Translations under genes and position numbers: made by a program
In this document: positions 1 to 9,407 of the stretch, piece by piece
Layout of the letters: each line of letters starts with the position of its first letter
Numbering within the stretch: position 1 is the first letter of the stretch
The notes under the pieces: model-generated
Told to the model about the DNA's origin: nothing
Databases searched by the model: none
The model's input: only the letters and a program-made list of their open reading frames with translations
Assembly (NCBI RefSeq): GCF_002968575.1
Contig: NZ_PVBM01000002.1
Span: 124,001 to 188,000, forward strand
Source of the DNA: Neorhizobium huautlense
GTDB taxonomy: Bacteria; Pseudomonadota; Alphaproteobacteria; Rhizobiales; Rhizobiaceae
Reading direction: 5' to 3'
Length of the DNA: 64,000 bases

Positions 1-739
1 CCGGAAGGAGGTACTTCTCGGAAATATCCTTGATGTGCACTTCCAGGTCGCGCCGGAATTGCTGGGCGGCGGACCTGCGTGCTTCCGGCGCGGCCGCCTC
101 ACGGAATGCGTTCCAGGCCTCCAGGGGAAACTTGGCATCCACCACCAGCGGCGGCGCGTTGTTCGGCATTCGGATCGTGCAGTCCGGGCGGGTGCCGTTG
201 GAAAGCGACGACTGAAAGGAATAGGCGCCGAGCGGCAAGCCGTCGGCAATGATGGTTTCCATGCGCCCCTGGCCGAACGCGCCGCGGGTTTGCTTGTTGG
301 ACAGAATGGCCTGCAACCCGACCACGTCCTTGGCGAGCGTCTGAATGTTGTTCTGCGCCGCGTCGATCACGGCAAGCCTTTCCTGCAGCTTTCGCAGGTT
401 CTCATGCGTCGATCTGGTCTGCTCGGTGATCGTCGTGCCGATCCGATGCGTCATGCCGTCGAGCCTTTGGCTGACCGCCTGATTGAGCTCCGACTGGCGG
501 GTCGACAGGGTCTCGGCCATCGCCGACAGGCGTCCCTGCATCTCGCTTTGCGCCCGGATGAGTTCGGAAAGCCGCGCTTCCGCTTCCGCAGCCTGTCGTG
601 CAGCATCCTGCCGTCGGCGGCTGTTGCTGCGCAGAACGAGTACCAGGAAGAGCAGGATAACAGCCGCCGCGGCGGCTGAAAACATCACGGTTAGCTGCTG
701 AGAAAAAAGAGGAGAAAGGCGGCTGAAGAGATCGTTCAT
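1..739 (-). CDS. rmuC: DNA recombination protein RmuC, N-terminal part (cut by window edge)
   Basis: RmuC proteins are membrane-anchored, coiled-coil proteins with a nuclease-like core that limit inversions between short inverted repeats. The gene runs leftward and only its first 246 codons are inside the window. The reading frame opens with MNDLFSRLSPLF, has one hydrophobic segment at about residues 17-37, then a long charged, heptad-like region to about residue 135. The start of the conserved RmuC core is recognisable as VVDAKFPLEAW at about residues 199-209. The start at 739 is the only ATG before the membrane segment. It is divergent from def across about 110 bp, the usual rhizobial arrangement. 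Assignment rests on the core motif and architecture; the C-terminal half cannot be seen. Confidence 0.85.
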   Translation of the reverse strand, partial: MNDLFSRLSPLFSQQLTVMFSAAAAAVILLFLVLVLRSNSRRRQDAARQAAEAEARLSELIRAQSEMQGRLSAMAETLSTRQSELNQAVSQRLDGMTHRIGTTITEQTRSTHENLRKLQERLAVIDAAQNNIQTLAKDVVGLQAILSNKQTRGAFGQGRMETIIADGLPLGAYSFQSSLSNGTRPDCTIRMPNNAPPLVVDAKFPLEAWNAFREAAAPEARRSAAQQFRRDLEVHIKDISEKYLLP

Positions 740-851
740 GCTTTCAACCTAACAGATTTTTGCAAAGGAGGAAGATCAAAGCATGAACATCGGTCGCCAA
801 TACAGCGCGATTCCTGTTCCATCGGAAAAAGAGTTGCGTTATGGGGAGATC

Positions 852-1367
852 ATGACGATCAAGCCCCTGATTATTTTGCCCGACCCCATCCTGCGCCAGG
901 TGTCCAAGCCCGTCGAGCAGGTGGATTCCGATATCCTGAAGCTTGCAGACGACATGCTGGAGACGATGTATGACGCGCCTGGCATAGGCCTGGCGGCGAT
1001 CCAGATCGGTATTCCGCGCCGGCTTCTGGTGGTGGATATCGCGCGCGAGGGTGAAGAAAAGGCCCCGCAGGTCTTCATCAACCCGGAGATCGTCAAGTCT
1101 TCGGACGAACGTTCCGTCTACGAGGAAGGCTGCCTGTCCATTCCCGAATATTATGCGGAAGTGGAGCGCCCCGCCGTCGTCACCGTCAAGCATATCGGCC
1201 GCGATGGGAAGGAACATCTTGTCGAGGCCGATGGCCTGCTTGCGACCTGCCTGCAGCACGAGATCGACCATCTGAACGGCGTGCTGTTCATCGACTACAT
1301 CTCCCGCCTCAAGCGCGAAATGGTCATCAAGAAATTCACCAAGGCCGCCAAGACGAAAGCCGTCTAA
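852..1367 (+). CDS. def: Peptide deformylase
   Basis: Removes the N-formyl group from the initiator methionine of new proteins. The 171-residue product has the three metal/catalytic motifs of the family: GIGLAA at about 45-50, EGCLS at 92-96 (the Cys is a metal ligand) and HEIDH at 136-140 (two His ligands and the catalytic Glu). The frame is open upstream to an ATG at 783, but the start at 852 is chosen because it has a GGGGAG ribosome site just before it, and because [12 protein letters not shown] is how deformylases of this group begin. It lies 56 bp before fmt, so deformylation and formylation of initiator methionine are encoded side by side. Certain. Confidence 0.97.
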   Translation: MTIKPLIILPDPILRQVSKPVEQVDSDILKLADDMLETMYDAPGIGLAAIQIGIPRRLLVVDIAREGEEKAPQVFINPEIVKSSDERSVYEEGCLSIPEYYAEVERPAVVTVKHIGRDGKEHLVEADGLLATCLQHEIDHLNGVLFIDYISRLKREMVIKKFTKAAKTKAV

Positions 1368-1423
1368 GGCTGACGCCTGCACGGTCTTCAGCTCGAAGGC
1401 GCGTTCTTAAAGCGCGAAACGCC

Positions 1424-2359
1424 ATGTCTCTCCGCATCACCTTCATGGGCACGCCGGAATTTTCCGTGCCGACGCTGCAGGCGCTGAAGCAGGCGGGACA
1501 TGAGATCGCCGCGGTCTACACCCAGCCGCCTCGGCCAGGTGGCCGCCGAGGGCTGGATCTGGTGAAGTCGCCGGTCCATCAGGCTGCCGAACTGCTCGGC
1601 ATTCCCGTTTTCACCCCCATCAATTTCAAGGATCCGGAAGAGCGCGAGAAATTCCGCGCGCTGAATGCGGACGTGGCGGTCGTCGTCGCCTACGGCTTGC
1701 TGCTGCCCGAAGCGATCCTCACCGGCACGCGGCTTGGCTGCTACAACGGCCATGCCTCGCTTCTGCCGCGCTGGCGGGGGGCGGCGCCGATCCAGCGCGC
1801 CATTATGGCCGGCGATAAAAAGACCGGCATGATGGTCATGCAGATGGAGAAGGGTCTCGATACCGGCCCGGTCGCCCTTACCAAGGAGGTCGAGATCGGT
1901 GAAAACATGACGGCGGGAGAATTGCACGACAAGCTCATGCTCGTCGGCGCGCGCGCCATGGTTGAGGCGATGGAAAAGCTTGAAGGCAACGACCTGCCGC
2001 TGACGCCGCAATCGGACGAGGGCGTGCTTTACGCCGCCAAGATCGACAAGGGCGAGACCCGCATCGATTTTTCGAGGTCCGCCCGTGACGTGCACAATCA
2101 TATCCGCGGGTTGTCGCCTTTCCCCGGCGCGTGGTTCGAGGCCGAGATCAACGGCAGACCGGAACGCGTGAAGGTACTCGCCTCGGAAGTGGCTAAAGGC
2201 CAGGGCGGGGCAGGCACCGTTCTTGACGATACATTGACTGTGGCCTGTGGCGAAGGCGCCGTGCGGCTCCTGAAGCTTCAGAAGGCGGGTGGCAAGCCGC
2301 TGGCGGCGGCTGAATTCCTGCGTGGAACATCCGTTCCCGCCGGCACGAGGTTTTGCTGA
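1424..2359 (+). CDS. fmt: Methionyl-tRNA formyltransferase
   Basis: Transfers a formyl group from 10-formyltetrahydrofolate to Met-tRNA(fMet) for translation initiation. The 311-residue length is normal. The N-terminal Rossmann-like catalytic domain (about 1-190) carries the folate/active-site motif [16 protein letters not shown] with the expected Asn108 and His110, and Asp146 in the GLDTGP motif. The C-terminal tRNA-binding OB-like domain follows from about 205. The stop codon overlaps the start of truA in a TGATG arrangement, indicating translational coupling in a def-fmt-truA operon. Confidence 0.97.
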   Translation: MSLRITFMGTPEFSVPTLQALKQAGHEIAAVYTQPPRPGGRRGLDLVKSPVHQAAELLGIPVFTPINFKDPEEREKFRALNADVAVVVAYGLLLPEAILTGTRLGCYNGHASLLPRWRGAAPIQRAIMAGDKKTGMMVMQMEKGLDTGPVALTKEVEIGENMTAGELHDKLMLVGARAMVEAMEKLEGNDLPLTPQSDEGVLYAAKIDKGETRIDFSRSARDVHNHIRGLSPFPGAWFEAEINGRPERVKVLASEVAKGQGGAGTVLDDTLTVACGEGAVRLLKLQKAGGKPLAAAEFLRGTSVPAGTRFC

Positions 2360-3114
2360 TGCCGCGCTACCGCATGACCGTTGAATATGACGGCACGCCC
2401 TATGTGGGCTGGCAGATGCAGGAGAACGGCCATTCCGTCCAGGCCGCCCTACAGGCTGGCATCCTGTCGCTCACGGGAGAGACAGTCTCGATCCGTGGCG
2501 CGGGCCGGACGGATTCAGGTGTACATGCGGTGGGGCAGGTGGTCCACGTTGACCTTTCCCGGGACTGGAAGCCCTACAAGCTGCGCAATGCGTTGAACGC
2601 CCACCTGATGATGGCTGGCGAAAAGGTCTCCATCCTGGACGTCCGGGCGGTCGACGACAGTTTCGACGCGCGGTTCTCGGCGCAGCGCCGGCATTATCTC
2701 TACCGCATTCTCAATCGGCCCTCGCCGCTCGCCCTTGAAGCCAAGCGTGCCTGGTGGGTGACGCGCGAGCTTGACCACGAGGTCATGCATGCGGCCGCGC
2801 AGACCTTGATCGGGCATCACGACTTCACGACCTTTCGGTCTGCCCACTGCCAGGCGGCGAGCCCGATGCGGACGCTCGACCGGCTGGACGTGACCCGCAG
2901 CGGAGACCTAATCGAGATCCGGGCGAGCGCCCAGAGCTTTCTGCACAACCAGATCCGCTCCTTCGCCGGCACCCTGAAATTGGCGGGGGAGGGCAAGATG
3001 ACGCCGGATGACGTTCGCGCGGCGCTCGACGCCCGGGACCGCGCCGCCTGCGGACCGGTCGCTCCGCCGGAAGGGCTCTACTTCCTGAAGGTGGATTATC
3101 CCGGCGACCCCTGA
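2359..3114 (+). CDS. truA: tRNA pseudouridine(38-40) synthase
   Basis: Isomerises uridines 38-40 in the anticodon stem-loop of many tRNAs. The product is 251 residues. The catalytic motif GRTDSGVHA is at about 49-57 with the nucleophilic Asp52, and FLHNQIRS, a second family motif, is in the C-terminal half. The ATG at 2359 is shared with the fmt stop codon (TGATG), which fixes the start better than an upstream in-frame TTG at 2353. Last gene of the def-fmt-truA unit; the next gene is convergent. Confidence 0.97.
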   Translation: MPRYRMTVEYDGTPYVGWQMQENGHSVQAALQAGILSLTGETVSIRGAGRTDSGVHAVGQVVHVDLSRDWKPYKLRNALNAHLMMAGEKVSILDVRAVDDSFDARFSAQRRHYLYRILNRPSPLALEAKRAWWVTRELDHEVMHAAAQTLIGHHDFTTFRSAHCQAASPMRTLDRLDVTRSGDLIEIRASAQSFLHNQIRSFAGTLKLAGEGKMTPDDVRAALDARDRAACGPVAPPEGLYFLKVDYPGDP

Positions 3115-3136
3115 CAGTCAGAAGGGCCTGCGACCG

Positions 3137-3733
3137 TCAGAAAGGGTAGATTCCGAGGAAGCGCTGCATGGCGCCGGTCAAGATCATGTTCGGCACCAGC
3201 AGGACAAGGACCAGCGCCGTGGTCATCAGCAACTGCGGCCCGCAGATCATCCGCATGATCCGCGACACCGCAAAGACCAGGATCATCAGCAGCATGAGCT
3301 GCATCAGCCCGATGATCGGCGTCAGGACGGGCAACAGAAGCATTGCCAGGCACAACAAACCGTAGATCCATGCAAATGGAACCGCCAGCCAGTTGATCGT
3401 CACCACGATGGCTGGGAATTTCCGGTGGATGCCCATGAACAGGCAGATCAGAGCCGAAAAGACAATCGGCAGCAGCCAATTGAGAACTTCGAGCATCGCC
3501 ACGCGGACAAAGAACATACCTCCGAGCCGCGTGCCCGGCGGCATGCTTTGAACCAGCAGGGACCGCAGCCAGATCCAGGACACGAAGACGGCCGGCAGGC
3601 ACCAGACGAAAGCCCAGAAGGAACGCATCATGCCGCGGTCGGAAACATCGAGCAGGCGGAATCCCTGCGCATCGCCTCTGATCAACAGCCAGAGGCCGCT
3701 CAGATATAACCTGACTTCACTGTAGGAGGGCAT
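3137..3733 (-). CDS. Conserved integral membrane protein of unknown function (downstream of dapE)
   Basis: A 198-residue, strongly hydrophobic protein. Membrane segments are visible at about residues 39-58, 76-100, 107-136, 140-160 and 168-186, so about five helices. The architecture is reminiscent of YIP1-type small membrane proteins, but I do not see a motif that proves a family. The ATG at 3733 lies inside the end of dapE (17-bp overlap), so it is probably co-transcribed and translationally coupled with dapD-dapE. A frame extension upstream to 3880 is low-complexity shadow of dapE and was not used. Function unknown. Confidence 0.7.
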   Translation of the reverse strand: MPSYSEVRLYLSGLWLLIRGDAQGFRLLDVSDRGMMRSFWAFVWCLPAVFVSWIWLRSLLVQSMPPGTRLGGMFFVRVAMLEVLNWLLPIVFSALICLFMGIHRKFPAIVVTINWLAVPFAWIYGLLCLAMLLLPVLTPIIGLMQLMLLMILVFAVSRIMRMICGPQLLMTTALVLVLLVPNMILTGAMQRFLGIYPF

Positions 3734-4913
3734 TATCGAACCAGCGGGAGATGAAGGTCCCATAGATTTGGGTGAGCATCTCCAGATCGGCAAGGGCCAC
3801 CCGTTCATCGACCATATGCATGGTCTGGCCGACCGGGCCGAATTCCACGACCGGGCAATAGTCCTTGATGAAGCGTGCATCCGATGTGCCGCCGGTGGTG
3901 GAAAGCTGCGGCGTGCGGCCGGTGACCTTTTCTACCGCAGCCGAGAGCGAGGCGATCAGCGCATTGTTGCGGGTCAGGAAGACGTGGCTCGGGCGTTCGG
4001 CCCAGGTAATTTCGTACCGTGCGGGGTCGCGGCCCGGACGCAGCGGGCTCTCGACGGCAGCAAGATCGAGCCGCCGAACGATCTCCGCCTTCACCGTATC
4101 GGCTGTCCAACTGTCGTTGAACCGGATGTTGAAGGCAAAGGCGGCCTTTGCCGGTATGACATTGGTGGCGGGATTGGCGACATCGACGGAAGTGACTTCG
4201 AGATTGGAAGCCGGGAATTCAGACGTACCGGTGTCGAAAGGCGGGTCCATCAGCGCGGAGGCGAGCGGCAGGAGGCCGCGGACCGGATTGTCAGCGAGAT
4301 GGGGATAAGCCGCATGACCCTGCACGCCGAATACGGTCACTTTGCCGGATACGGATCCCCGCCGGCCGATCTTGATCATGTCGCCGAGTTGATCCGGATT
4401 GGTCGGCTCCCCGACGAGGCAGGCGTCCCAGCGCTCGCCCTTTTCGGCAGCCCATTTCAACAGCTTCTCGGTACCGTTGACCGCAGGCCCTTCCTCGTCG
4501 CCGGTGATCAGGAAGGAGATAGAACCCTTCGGCGAGCCATGCTTTTCGATATGGCGGGCAACAGCCGCAACGAAACAGGCGATCCCGCCCTTCATGTCGA
4601 CGGCGCCGCGGCCAAAAAGCTCGTCGCCCGCGATTTCGGCCGCAAAAGGCGGATGGCTCCACGATGCCTCGTCCCCCGGAGGAACGACGTCGGTGTGGCC
4701 GGCGAACATCAGATGCGGACCGTCCGTACCGAGCCGTGCATAAAGGTTCTCGATATCCGGCATTCCCGGCTCCGTCGCCACCATGCGCTCGACCTTGAAC
4801 CCGAGCGGAATGAGCATGGATTCCAGGGCGGTGAGCGCGCCACCTTCGGCCGGGGTCACCGAAGGGCAGCGGATGAGGTCCTGAAGATTGGCGACGGGAT
4901 CGGATGCGGACAT
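3717..4913 (-). CDS. dapE: Succinyl-diaminopimelate desuccinylase
   Basis: M20 metallopeptidase-family enzyme that hydrolyses N-succinyl-LL-diaminopimelate in lysine and peptidoglycan precursor synthesis. The 398-residue product shows the two-zinc site: AGHTDVVP with His73 and Asp75, GRGAVDMKGG with Asp106, and the general-base pair in TGDEEGPA (Glu140-Glu141). The dimerisation (lid) domain follows, with GGTSDARF and the ligand His in MHMVDERV near the C-terminus. It lies 21 bp downstream of dapD in the same orientation, so two steps of the succinylase branch are in one operon. Confidence 0.97.
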   Translation of the reverse strand: MSASDPVANLQDLIRCPSVTPAEGGALTALESMLIPLGFKVERMVATEPGMPDIENLYARLGTDGPHLMFAGHTDVVPPGDEASWSHPPFAAEIAGDELFGRGAVDMKGGIACFVAAVARHIEKHGSPKGSISFLITGDEEGPAVNGTEKLLKWAAEKGERWDACLVGEPTNPDQLGDMIKIGRRGSVSGKVTVFGVQGHAAYPHLADNPVRGLLPLASALMDPPFDTGTSEFPASNLEVTSVDVANPATNVIPAKAAFAFNIRFNDSWTADTVKAEIVRRLDLAAVESPLRPGRDPARYEITWAERPSHVFLTRNNALIASLSAAVEKVTGRTPQLSTTGGTSDARFIKDYCPVVEFGPVGQTMHMVDERVALADLEMLTQIYGTFISRWFDNALLQ

Positions 4914-4934
4914 TTCGGATGAGTAGCCTTGAGG

Positions 4935-5789
4935 TCAGTCGCGCAGAAGTTCGTTGATGCCGGTCTTGGAACGGGTCTTTTCGTCGACGCGCTTGACGAT
5001 GACGGCGCAGTAGAGGCTCGGGCCCGGTTCCCCGTTCGGGAACGGCTTGCCCGGCATCGAGCCCGCGACGACCACGGAATAGGGGGGCACTTCGCCATAG
5101 GTGATCTCGCCCGTCGCGCGATCGACGATCTTCGTCGACTTGCCGATGAAGACGCCCATACCGAGCACGGAACCCTCGCGCACGATGCAGCCTTCGACGA
5201 CTTCGGAGCGCGCCCCGATGAAGCAATTGTCCTCGATGATGGTGGGGCCGGCCTGCATGGGCTCCAGCACGCCGCCGATGCCGACGCCGCCCGACAGGTG
5301 GACATGCTTGCCGATCTGCGCACAGGAGCCGACGGTGGCCCAGGTGTCGACCATCGTTCCTTCATCCACATAGGCGCCGAGGTTGACGAAAGAGGGCATC
5401 AGCACGACGTTCTTGCCAATGTAGGCCGAGCGGCGAGCGACCGCACTCGGTACGGCCCGGAAGCCGGCCGCACGGAATTCGTTCTCGCCCCAGCCTTCAA
5501 ATTTCGACGGCACCTTGTCCCACCAGGTGGAGTTGCCGGGGCCGTGCTTCACCACCTCCATGTCGTTCAGACGGAAGGAAAGCAGCACCGCCTTCTTCAG
5601 CCACTGGTGCACCGTCCAGTTTCCGTCGGCGCCGCGGCTGGCAACGCGCGCCTTGCCGCTGTCGAGCAGGTTCAATGCTTCCTCGACCGCATCGCGGATC
5701 TCCCCCTTGGTCGATACCGTCACGTCGTCCCGGTTCTCGAAGGCGGTCTCGATAGTCTTTTCGAGGGAGGAAAAGTCAGCGCTGCTCAT
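4935..5789 (-). CDS. dapD: 2,3,4,5-tetrahydropyridine-2,6-dicarboxylate N-succinyltransferase
   Basis: Succinylates tetrahydrodipicolinate with succinyl-CoA, the first step of the succinylase branch of diaminopimelate synthesis. The 284 residues match the usual length. After a helical N-terminal domain (about 1-95), hexapeptide-repeat sequence typical of a left-handed beta helix runs from about 105 to 230, with conserved [20 protein letters not shown] and the C-terminal PGKPFPNGE segment. First gene of dapD-dapE-membrane protein; divergent from the LOG-family gene at 5925. Confidence 0.97.
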   Translation of the reverse strand: MSSADFSSLEKTIETAFENRDDVTVSTKGEIRDAVEEALNLLDSGKARVASRGADGNWTVHQWLKKAVLLSFRLNDMEVVKHGPGNSTWWDKVPSKFEGWGENEFRAAGFRAVPSAVARRSAYIGKNVVLMPSFVNLGAYVDEGTMVDTWATVGSCAQIGKHVHLSGGVGIGGVLEPMQAGPTIIEDNCFIGARSEVVEGCIVREGSVLGMGVFIGKSTKIVDRATGEITYGEVPPYSVVVAGSMPGKPFPNGEPGPSLYCAVIVKRVDEKTRSKTGINELLRD

Positions 5790-5924
5790 GGGAAATCCTT
5801 AAACGTCACTCGGTATCGTGATGGTGGAGAGGTGGCCATTTAGTTCTATTTGCTCTAAGCGACCGCCACTCAGGCGTCAATGTGAATTGGCGTCAACGCA
5901 TGTTGGCGCTGGAAGGGTCATGCA

Positions 5925-6785
5925 ATGGCAAAGGCGAAGAAGGACGGACCGCGGCGCAAGGATGGCGTCTGGGATCCTCTGAAGGACAACAAGGCCGACA
6001 AATATGCGGCCGCCGGTCAGCCGAGGACGCCGCAAACGGAATCTCCGTCCTATCGCCTCGCCTATGCGGACGACGACTTTCTGAGCCGCGAAGAGCTGCG
6101 GCCGGTCCGTCTTCAGCTGGAACTTACCAAAGCCGAGATGATGCTTGCCGAACGCGGCATCAAGTCGACGGTGGTGCTGTTTGGCGGCGCGCGCATCCCG
6201 GCGCCCGGGCAAAGCGCCTGGGCTGCGCGCAACGAGGTTCAGCGGAAGAATCTCGAAGCGGCATCGGTATTTTATGACGAGGCGCGGAAGTTTGCTGAAC
6301 TCTGCGGAAAACACTCGGCCAGCCACAATCATCAGGAATATGTGGTGGTGACGGGCGGCGGACCAGGCGTGATGGAAGCGGGCAATCGCGGAGCCTCGGA
6401 CGCCGGTGCCCCGAGCGTTGGGCTCAACATTATGCTGCCGCACGAGCAGGCGCCGAACCGTTTCGTAACGCCCGAACTCAGCTTCAACTTCCACTATTTC
6501 GCGATCCGCAAAATGCATTTCATGATGCGCGCCAAGGCGGTTGCGGTATTTCCGGGCGGCTTCGGGACACTCGACGAGATGTTCGAGGCGCTGACGCTCA
6601 TCCAGACAAAACGCATGGAGCGAATCCCGCTCATCCTCTTCAGCGAGGCCTTCTGGCGCGGCATCATCAATTTTGGAGCACTGGCGGAATTCGGCACGAT
6701 CGCGCCGGAAGACCTCAATCTCATCAACTTCGTCGAGACGGCTGATCAGGCCTGGAAGATCATCGCCGACTTCTATGAGCATTAG
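5925..6785 (+). CDS. LOG-family protein (TIGR00730 type), cytokinin-riboside-phosphate phosphoribohydrolase-like
   Basis: A 286-residue member of the lysine-decarboxylase-like/LOG superfamily. These proteins cleave nucleoside 5'-monophosphates at the N-glycosidic bond or act in general nucleotide metabolism. The signature motifs are present: GGGPGVMEAGNRGA, with the conserved Glu and Arg, and PGGFGTLDE, the family hallmark. The first 65 residues are charged, lysine-rich and probably disordered, longer than in plant LOG proteins but usual for the bacterial long form. The start at 5925 is an ATG with a GGAAGGGTC region upstream. It is transcribed away from dapD and ends at a strong hairpin. Substrate is not deducible. 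Confidence 0.85.
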   Translation: MAKAKKDGPRRKDGVWDPLKDNKADKYAAAGQPRTPQTESPSYRLAYADDDFLSREELRPVRLQLELTKAEMMLAERGIKSTVVLFGGARIPAPGQSAWAARNEVQRKNLEAASVFYDEARKFAELCGKHSASHNHQEYVVVTGGGPGVMEAGNRGASDAGAPSVGLNIMLPHEQAPNRFVTPELSFNFHYFAIRKMHFMMRAKAVAVFPGGFGTLDEMFEALTLIQTKRMERIPLILFSEAFWRGIINFGALAEFGTIAPEDLNLINFVETADQAWKIIADFYEH

Positions 6786-6791
6786 AACTGA

Positions 6792-6825
6792 AAGAACCCG
6801 CCTCTCGGGGGAGGGGCGGGTCCTT
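6792..6825. terminator. Intrinsic terminator between convergent genes
   Basis: An 11-bp inverted repeat with one mismatch (AAGAACCCGCC against GGCGGGTCCTT) lies 7 bp after the LOG-family gene and 41 bp from the end of the convergent EF-hand gene. It probably terminates the rightward transcript, with a short T-rich tail, and may serve both directions. Confidence 0.7.
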
Positions 6826-6866
6826 CAAGACGACGGCCGGTACTAGTTCCAAAAGGGGGCGGGGAA

Positions 6867-7481
6867 CTAGAGGGGGCGGTCCGGCAGGTCGTCGATGGAA
6901 ATGGTGCCGTCCTTGTTGACGTCCATGCGGGTGAACAGCTGGTCGCCTGCGGTGGTTGCTTCGGTCTTGGTAATCTTGCCATCCCGGTCTTCATCGACCA
7001 TGCGGAAGATACCGCGGCCCATCATGCCGCCATGTCGCGGGCCATCCCAGCGCGCATTGTGGCGATCCTGGCCATCGTGATCCCGCCCGCCGCGGTGCCA
7101 GCCATCGCGATCCCCATCGTGGCGGCCGTGGCCGCGGTTTTCAGCCTGTTCCGGTGGCGGGTTATCCTTGCGGAACTCATCCATTTTAGCCTGGCGGAAA
7201 TCCACGAGTTCGCCTCGGGTGACGGTGCCGTCCTTGTTTGCGTCGATTTCGGCAAACAGCGCATCCTGGCGGGCGGTCAGCTCTTCCTTGGAGATCTTGC
7301 CGTCCTTGTTGCCGTCGGCATTCTTCAAGAGACGAACGAACATCACGTCCTGCATCATGCGGCCGCCGGCGCCCTCATGGCGGCCGGGTCCGTCACGTCC
7401 CGGTGCCGCGAATGCCGGCAGAGCGGCTCCTGCGACCAGTACGGCACTGAGTGTCGCTAAAACGATCTTCTTCGCGGTCAT
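6867..7481 (-). CDS. Secreted EF-hand calcium-binding protein with four EF loops
   Basis: A 204-residue exported protein. Residues 1-26 are a Sec signal peptide (AFA-A cleavage pattern). Four canonical 12-residue EF loops are visible, starting at Asp56, Asp80, Asp163 and Asp187; each has Asp/Asn at positions 1, 3 and 5, Gly at 6 and an acid at 12. They form two pairs separated by a linker at about 117-153 that is unusually rich in His, Asp, Gly and Arg. The protein should bind calcium in the periplasm or outside the cell; the His-rich linker could bind transition metal. Single gene, between a terminator and the nucleotidase gene. Specific role unknown. Confidence 0.85.
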   Translation of the reverse strand: MTAKKIVLATLSAVLVAGAALPAFAAPGRDGPGRHEGAGGRMMQDVMFVRLLKNADGNKDGKISKEELTARQDALFAEIDANKDGTVTRGELVDFRQAKMDEFRKDNPPPEQAENRGHGRHDGDRDGWHRGGRDHDGQDRHNARWDGPRHGGMMGRGIFRMVDEDRDGKITKTEATTAGDQLFTRMDVNKDGTISIDDLPDRPL

Positions 7482-7592
7482 CGAATGGGTCCTTTCCGGT
7501 TAAATCCGATGACCTGAAGATAGGCCCGGCAACCGGTGGGAACCACTTAAACATCCGTAATGTGGATGAACATTTGGTAAGACGGCGGGAAC

Positions 7593-8306
7593 TCAATCGG
7601 GCCGAATGCCGGACAGGAAACCTGCCAGATCGTCGGTCACGTAGTCGATATGATCGTCCTCGTCGGTCAGCTTTTCCCAACGCTCCATCAGCACCGTATC
7701 GAGGTTGCGGGGAACCAGAAGAACGGTGCGCATACCGAGCGTCTTCGGGACCTGCAGATTGCGAGGGAGGTCTTCGAACATGGCGGCGTGCCTGGTATCG
7801 ACGCGGTGCAGGCTCGCGAACTTGTCGTAGGTGGCGCCCGCAGGCTTCGGAACATAACCCGCCGCCACGATGTCGAAGATATCGTCGAAATTGTCGAGGA
7901 TGCCGAGCGCCCGGGCGGCGGCTTCGGCATGCGGTACGCTTCCGTTGGTAAAGATGAACTTGCGGCCCGGCAGCGCCTTGATCGCCTCTCCGAGTTCCGG
8001 ATGCGGCAGCAGCGCCGAATAATCGATCGCATGGGCGCGCTCGAGAAAACTGTCCGGCTCGATCCCGTGATTCAGCATCAGGCCCTGCAGGGTCGTCCCA
8101 TGCTCGTGGTAATAGCGCTTTTGCAGCGCCCTTGCGTCCTCCGGCTCGAGCTGCAGCAGCTCCTGCACATAGGCCGTCATGTTCTTGTCGATCTGCGCAA
8201 ACAGATTGATGTGGTGCGGGTAGAGCGTGTTGTCGAGATCGAATACCCATTCACGGATATGGGCGAAATCAGCAGGATCGGGGGATGTTTTCGGCGTCTT
8301 GTCCAT
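7593..8306 (-). CDS. Pyrimidine 5'-nucleotidase, HAD superfamily
   Basis: Dephosphorylates pyrimidine nucleoside monophosphates. This HAD protein of 237 residues has motif I VFDLDNTLY with nucleophile Asp23 and acid/base Asp25, motif II FTNGS, motif III with a Lys in VPKPAG, and motif IV MFEDLPRN, the arrangement of the SDT1/PhnN-like pyrimidine nucleotidases. The ATG at 8306 is used; an in-frame GTG at 8321 is an alternative that would add five residues. In related genomes a gene of this type sits next to argB and dapD; here the neighbours are an EF-hand gene and an EamA transporter. Confidence 0.88.
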   Translation of the reverse strand: MDKTPKTSPDPADFAHIREWVFDLDNTLYPHHINLFAQIDKNMTAYVQELLQLEPEDARALQKRYYHEHGTTLQGLMLNHGIEPDSFLERAHAIDYSALLPHPELGEAIKALPGRKFIFTNGSVPHAEAAARALGILDNFDDIFDIVAAGYVPKPAGATYDKFASLHRVDTRHAAMFEDLPRNLQVPKTLGMRTVLLVPRNLDTVLMERWEKLTDEDDHIDYVTDDLAGFLSGIRPD

Positions 8307-8411
8307 GCCCGTCTTATGCACGGCTTGAGCGTCGAAGAAAATCGAAAAGGCGACCTGTTCAGGCTAAATCAGCCTTGGCGGCCAAATAGCCGGCATGATA
8401 CCGCCACCAGC

Positions 8412-9314
8412 ATGGAACTTTGGATCCCCATTACAATCGCTGCGGCCTTCCTGCAGAACCTGCGCTCCGCCTTGCAAAAGCGTCTGCAGGGTTCGCTCGG
8501 CACCCGCGGCGCGAGCTTCGTGCGCTTCGGCTACGGGTTTCCGATCGCAATCCTCTATGTGCTGGCTTTGCATCACATTGCCGGCTACCCTTATCCCGAG
8601 ATCAACCCGACCTTCGCCATATGGGCCGGGATCGGGGGGCTGGCGCAGATCTTTGCGACCATCATGCTGGTGCATCTCTTTTCGCTCCGCAACTTTGCCG
8701 TGGGCACGGCCTATTCCAAGACAGAACCGGTGCAGGCGGCGATCTTCGGTTTTGTCCTGCTTGGAGAGAAACTCACCTTAGGCGCCATTGCGGCGATCAT
8801 CGTCGGCGTACTCGGCGTGATGATGATCTCCACGGCGCGGATGCCGCTGTCCTGGCGCAATCTCGCCGTCGCGCTGACGGGGCGGACTGCGTTGATCGGT
8901 ATAGCCTCCGGTGCGGTCTTCGGCATTTCGGCGGTGGCCTATCGCAGTGCCGCGCTTTCGCTTCAAGGGCCGGGGCCGGTTATGGACGCGGCGGTTACGC
9001 TTGCCTGTGTAACGACCTTCCAGACAATTTTCATGCTGGTCTGGATGTTCTGGAAAGACAGGCGCGAGATCGCGCAGGTGGTCCGCAGCTGGCGCTCGTC
9101 CTCGCTGGTAGGGCTGGCCGGTGTCCTCGGTTCTGCCTGCTGGTTCACGGCGATGACACTGCAGCAGGTGGCATATGTGCGTGCGCTCGGTCAGATCGAA
9201 CTGGTCTTCACCTTCATGGCGTCCTATTTCCTCTTCCACGAGCGGGTGAACCGTATGGAAGCGATCGGCTGTATGCTCATTGTCTCCGGCATTCTCGGGT
9301 TGTTGTTCTTCTGA
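8412..9314 (+). CDS. EamA/DMT-family transporter
   Basis: A 300-residue integral membrane protein with about ten hydrophobic segments arranged as two EamA-type halves (roughly 1-140 and 150-300), as in drug/metabolite exporters. The second half contains the typical SxxWFxAMTLxQVAYVRALGQ helix followed by FxFHERVNRMEAIGCMLIVSG. The ATG at 8412 begins the first membrane helix; the frame upstream is a shadow of the nucleotidase gene on the other strand. It is followed by a 10-bp inverted repeat. Substrate cannot be read from sequence. Confidence 0.85.
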   Translation: MELWIPITIAAAFLQNLRSALQKRLQGSLGTRGASFVRFGYGFPIAILYVLALHHIAGYPYPEINPTFAIWAGIGGLAQIFATIMLVHLFSLRNFAVGTAYSKTEPVQAAIFGFVLLGEKLTLGAIAAIIVGVLGVMMISTARMPLSWRNLAVALTGRTALIGIASGAVFGISAVAYRSAALSLQGPGPVMDAAVTLACVTTFQTIFMLVWMFWKDRREIAQVVRSWRSSSLVGLAGVLGSACWFTAMTLQQVAYVRALGQIELVFTFMASYFLFHERVNRMEAIGCMLIVSGILGLLFF

Positions 9315-9329
9315 GCCGCGTTTTCTAGG

Positions 9330-9352
9330 ATCGTAAATCGGCGCCCGATTTA
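9330..9352. repeat. 10-bp perfect inverted repeat between the EamA gene and the lyase-superfamily gene
   Basis: CGTAAATCGG and CCGATTTACG are separated by three bases. No T-run follows, so it is not a typical intrinsic terminator. It lies 55 bp before the start of the next gene and could be an operator or a bare transcript-end hairpin. Confidence 0.6.
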
Positions 9353-9407
9353 CGGCGGCGAGAGGCGCAAGCGCGGCTATAACCGCGGGATCAGAAAGGG
9401 AGACGAC

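Noticed and set aside
35-679. Rightward open frame of 214 codons at the left edge
   Set aside because: Antisense shadow of rmuC; the leftward frame has the RmuC core motif.
783-851. Longer start for def
   Set aside because: It adds 23 residues with no similarity to deformylases; the ATG at 852 has a proper ribosome site.
7650-8411. Long N-terminal extension of the EamA transporter
   Set aside because: It is antisense to the nucleotidase gene; the real start at 8412 begins the first membrane helix.
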